The position numbers and the translations under genes are program-made. From positions 10,628 through 74,627 of the forward strand of contig NW_005178795.1 of NCBI RefSeq assembly GCF_000350225.1: a stretch of DNA of 64,000 bases, given 5' to 3'. The stretch is from Chondrus crispus (lineage: Eukaryota; Rhodophyta; Florideophyceae; Gigartinales; Gigartinaceae). Below the pieces are notes generated by a model. It saw only the letters and a program-made list of their open reading frames with translations. It made no database searches and was not told where the DNA came from. Positions 61,906-64,000 of this stretch are shown piece after piece; position 1 is the stretch's first letter; the number at the start of each line of letters is the position of its first letter.

Positions 61906-64000
61906 TCAACGGCCGGAGCGGTTGGGGGGCACCGACGGGGTAGGACCGTAGCTGCCTGGAGGACAATAACTAGGGTGCGAAGGCACCCTCGTGTCCATGT
62001 CCTCAAGCGGGGGCATGGCTACCGCCCCGTACTGCGACCAGGAAGGCCCCGGACCAACCGGGGGCGCACGCGCGTTGACCATGGGAGAATCGTACCCCAC
62101 CCCTTCGTAGGGGTCCGGCAACGCCGGACGCGGCATAGAGGCCGAGGGAGTGCGTGACGGAGCGACAAATGAGGACGGAACCTGACGTATGGACCGGAGG
62201 GTGTCGCGTTCGCGGCGGTAGCGATCGCGCTGCGCAGTGACACGCTCCAGGGAGTCAGATTGACGCCTCGAGGACTCCCTGAGGGCCTCCAGTTCGCCCC
62301 GCACTCGTTCTAATTGCGACGCGTACGTCGATCGCTCCGCCCCGAGGTGGCGTGCTTCCTCACTACGTGCTAAGTACCAGCTGGCAAGGGTGCTCAGCAG
62401 GGTACCGACATGCCACGCTCGATCGATCGAGCTCCCGAGGGCCCGTCCCAAGTCGGGAATAATCTTGATCTCGTCCCGGGGCAGCGCCAAGAACCGCGCG
62501 GCATTCTGACCCGGCGAGTCGCCCACGGACGTGGCCAGAGGCGGAAGGGGTGGCACGGGCGAGACGGCAGCTGTACAGTAACTCGCATCCGAGGCGAGCG
62601 GGGCGCGAACCGGGTCCGTACCCGCGAACATAGGAGACGCGGGTTCCCCGTCCAAATCGCGGTACCGCTTGCGGTAACCCAACCGTGACGCGGACCCCAC
62701 GCCTCCGCCCCTACCCGAGGGATCCGAAGCGGACGGTACAGGACGAGCCACGAAGGAGTCGTTCCGGTAATCATACACGAGAAAGGCACTGCGTACGCCA
62801 GTAGCGAAGTCGGGCCACGAACGACGATTACGCACGCTCACGGCACAAGCTCGGTGCATCAGATCTAGAACGGCACAGTGCGTCCACGCCACGTGCGGGG
62901 AAGACCGCTCCAAAGGGTGCAGCGGCACATCAGGGAGCGACGGCACTACCCTGCCGAGGAATGCCAACACCCCGATGGGTTGCACAAAACCCGCGGCCGT
63001 GCAGCGAAACCTCGCTCATAAAGGCGTTCCCCAAGGACCACGCCCACTCTCGTTCGACGTTATAGATCAGGTCATCGTACGCCGGGTGACGTGGGTCCCC
63101 ACACGCAAACCCGAAATGTTTGAGGGCAAAAGGTAGTAAGGGGTGAACACCGAGAGAAGGGAGAGCCTCCCGTACGACCGTCGGAAGGGCCGGGAAGTCG
63201 CTTTTTGAGAGGCCTCGTTCGAACGAGGCAGAAGCAAACACGCGGCCGTCCGACTCGTCCGCGTGACGATAGGCTGCCCAATCGTGTGGGGAGATCGCAA
63301 TGGAATGAAGCCTCATCAGTGTGCAAGCGGATTTTTGAAGAGCGGCACGAGCCCTGGAGTATGCGTAGGGCCTCGGGCTGACATACAGCCCGACGATTTC
63401 CGAAAGGACGAAACGGGGAGGGCCCCGTGGGTCCCGATTGAACAAGTAGCAGGCCATCCGTTCAACGCAGTCTACTTCCTCGTGGTTGAACGCAAAGGTC
63501 CGATCGCTCGGGATCTCGTCCAGGAGCTGATAGGGCGCTCCGCCGCCCTCCGCAAGCAAGCGCCCTAACGCGAGAGACGCCTCCTCGGGGAGACCGCCCT
63601 CGTACAGCATCCGGATGCGTAGCATGTCGGGCCGAAGGCAATCCTTCGTAAGAAGCTCCCCAACCGTGACGCCCGAGCGAGCATGACGACGCCACGGATA
63701 CCTCAGCCGACTGAGCAGCAGGGGCGCGGACCGCTCGAGCGGCACGCCCAGCCACTGCGTGGACGTGTTAGCAGCCTCCTGCTCCACTCCCCCGCTATCC
63801 CGAGTCGACTCGGGAGGAACCCCAGGACGTCGGCAGCTGCCACAGGCGCCGTAGGATCCCTTGACTGGCTGATAGGGGGCGCTGTCGCTGCCCGCTGCGG
63901 ATAACGCCTCGCCCGGGATGCCCCCGGGGGCGCCGGATACAAGAGGGATCGGCCCCTCTTCCTTGCCAGCTGCAGCCGGGTCTGCCTCCGTGACCTCGGC
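61906..64000 (-). pseudogene. Gypsy-B antisense gene, right copy, partial and frameshifted
   Basis: Homologue of the frame at 28036-30726. From the window edge the minus strand is open (SYGACGSCRRPG, YPWRRHARSGVTVGELL, FGFACGDPRHPAYDDL) to about 62990, where a frameshift leads to the second block (QPIGVLAFLGRVVPSL, then a coiled coil RRQSDSLERVTAQRDRYRRERDTL and a Pro-rich tail) that stops at 61906. The N-terminus is outside the window. Conservation with the left copy over the whole length shows a real protein-coding gene of unknown function. Confidence 0.75.

Larger units (their letters stand above)
52031..64000 (+). mobile_element. Ty3/Gypsy chromodomain element Gypsy-B (right copy), runs off the window
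   Basis: 5' LTR 52031-52732, gag, pol with chromodomain, a 1.8-kb spacer and then an antisense frame reaching the window end. The 3' LTR is outside. Inserted into Gypsy-A2: comparison with intact Gypsy-A1 shows the target at GGTGG (CCACC on plus, 52026-52030). Confidence 0.92.

Overview
The window is a transposon-dense stretch of nuclear DNA from a eukaryote whose host genes carry few or no introns. Only two ordinary host-type genes look intact: a GDT1/UPF0016 transporter at the left edge and a two-domain nuclease beside it. A third host gene, an NB-ARC/WD40 receptor-like protein, is a pseudogene. Almost everything else is mobile DNA, much of it nested. The intron-poor, GC-rich genes and the Copia/Gypsy/DDE content would fit a red alga such as a florideophyte; an oomycete or another alga is not excluded. 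The species is inference only.

Layout. 1-3.5 kb: transporter and nuclease. 3.9-8.6 kb: a Copia element on the minus strand with two LTRs, a target-site duplication, a primer-binding site and a polypurine tract. 8.6-12.9 kb: a decayed DDE transposon whose transposase appears to contain a YqaJ-like nuclease region. 13.5-14.9 kb: a broken Harbinger-like transposase. 15.8-24.7 kb: the NB-ARC/WD40 pseudogene, split by a complete chromodomain Gypsy element (Gypsy-C, 17087-22587). 25-33.5 kb: the 3' part of a second Gypsy family (Gypsy-B) whose LTR carries a pogo/Tigger insertion. 33.5-37 kb: a second pogo-like remnant, a 100-N assembly gap and a 577-bp palindrome. 37-44.3 kb: a nearly intact third Gypsy family member (Gypsy-A1). 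46-52 kb: a related inverted copy (Gypsy-A2) cut by a Gypsy-B copy that runs off the right edge (52-64 kb).

The most unusual content is in the Gypsy elements. Gypsy-A and Gypsy-B each carry an extra long reading frame on the opposite strand, convergent with pol, between pol and the 3' LTR. In Gypsy-A this antisense gene begins with a copy of the histone H3 N-terminal tail in which K4 and K14 are kept, while the positions of K9 and K27 are Ala/Thr and Arg. A large unknown domain with a possible papain-fold protease signature (Cys, His, Asp) and a basic C-terminus follow. This looks like a histone-mimic protein encoded by a retrotransposon, perhaps acting on chromatin silencing. The structure is read directly from the sequence in two copies; the function is inference.

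Insertion order, where it can be read: Gypsy-A2 is older than the Gypsy-B copy inserted in it; the left Gypsy-B LTR is older than the Tigger copy in it; the NB-ARC/WD40 gene is older than Gypsy-C; the Copia element landed just outside the left end of the YqaJ-containing transposon.
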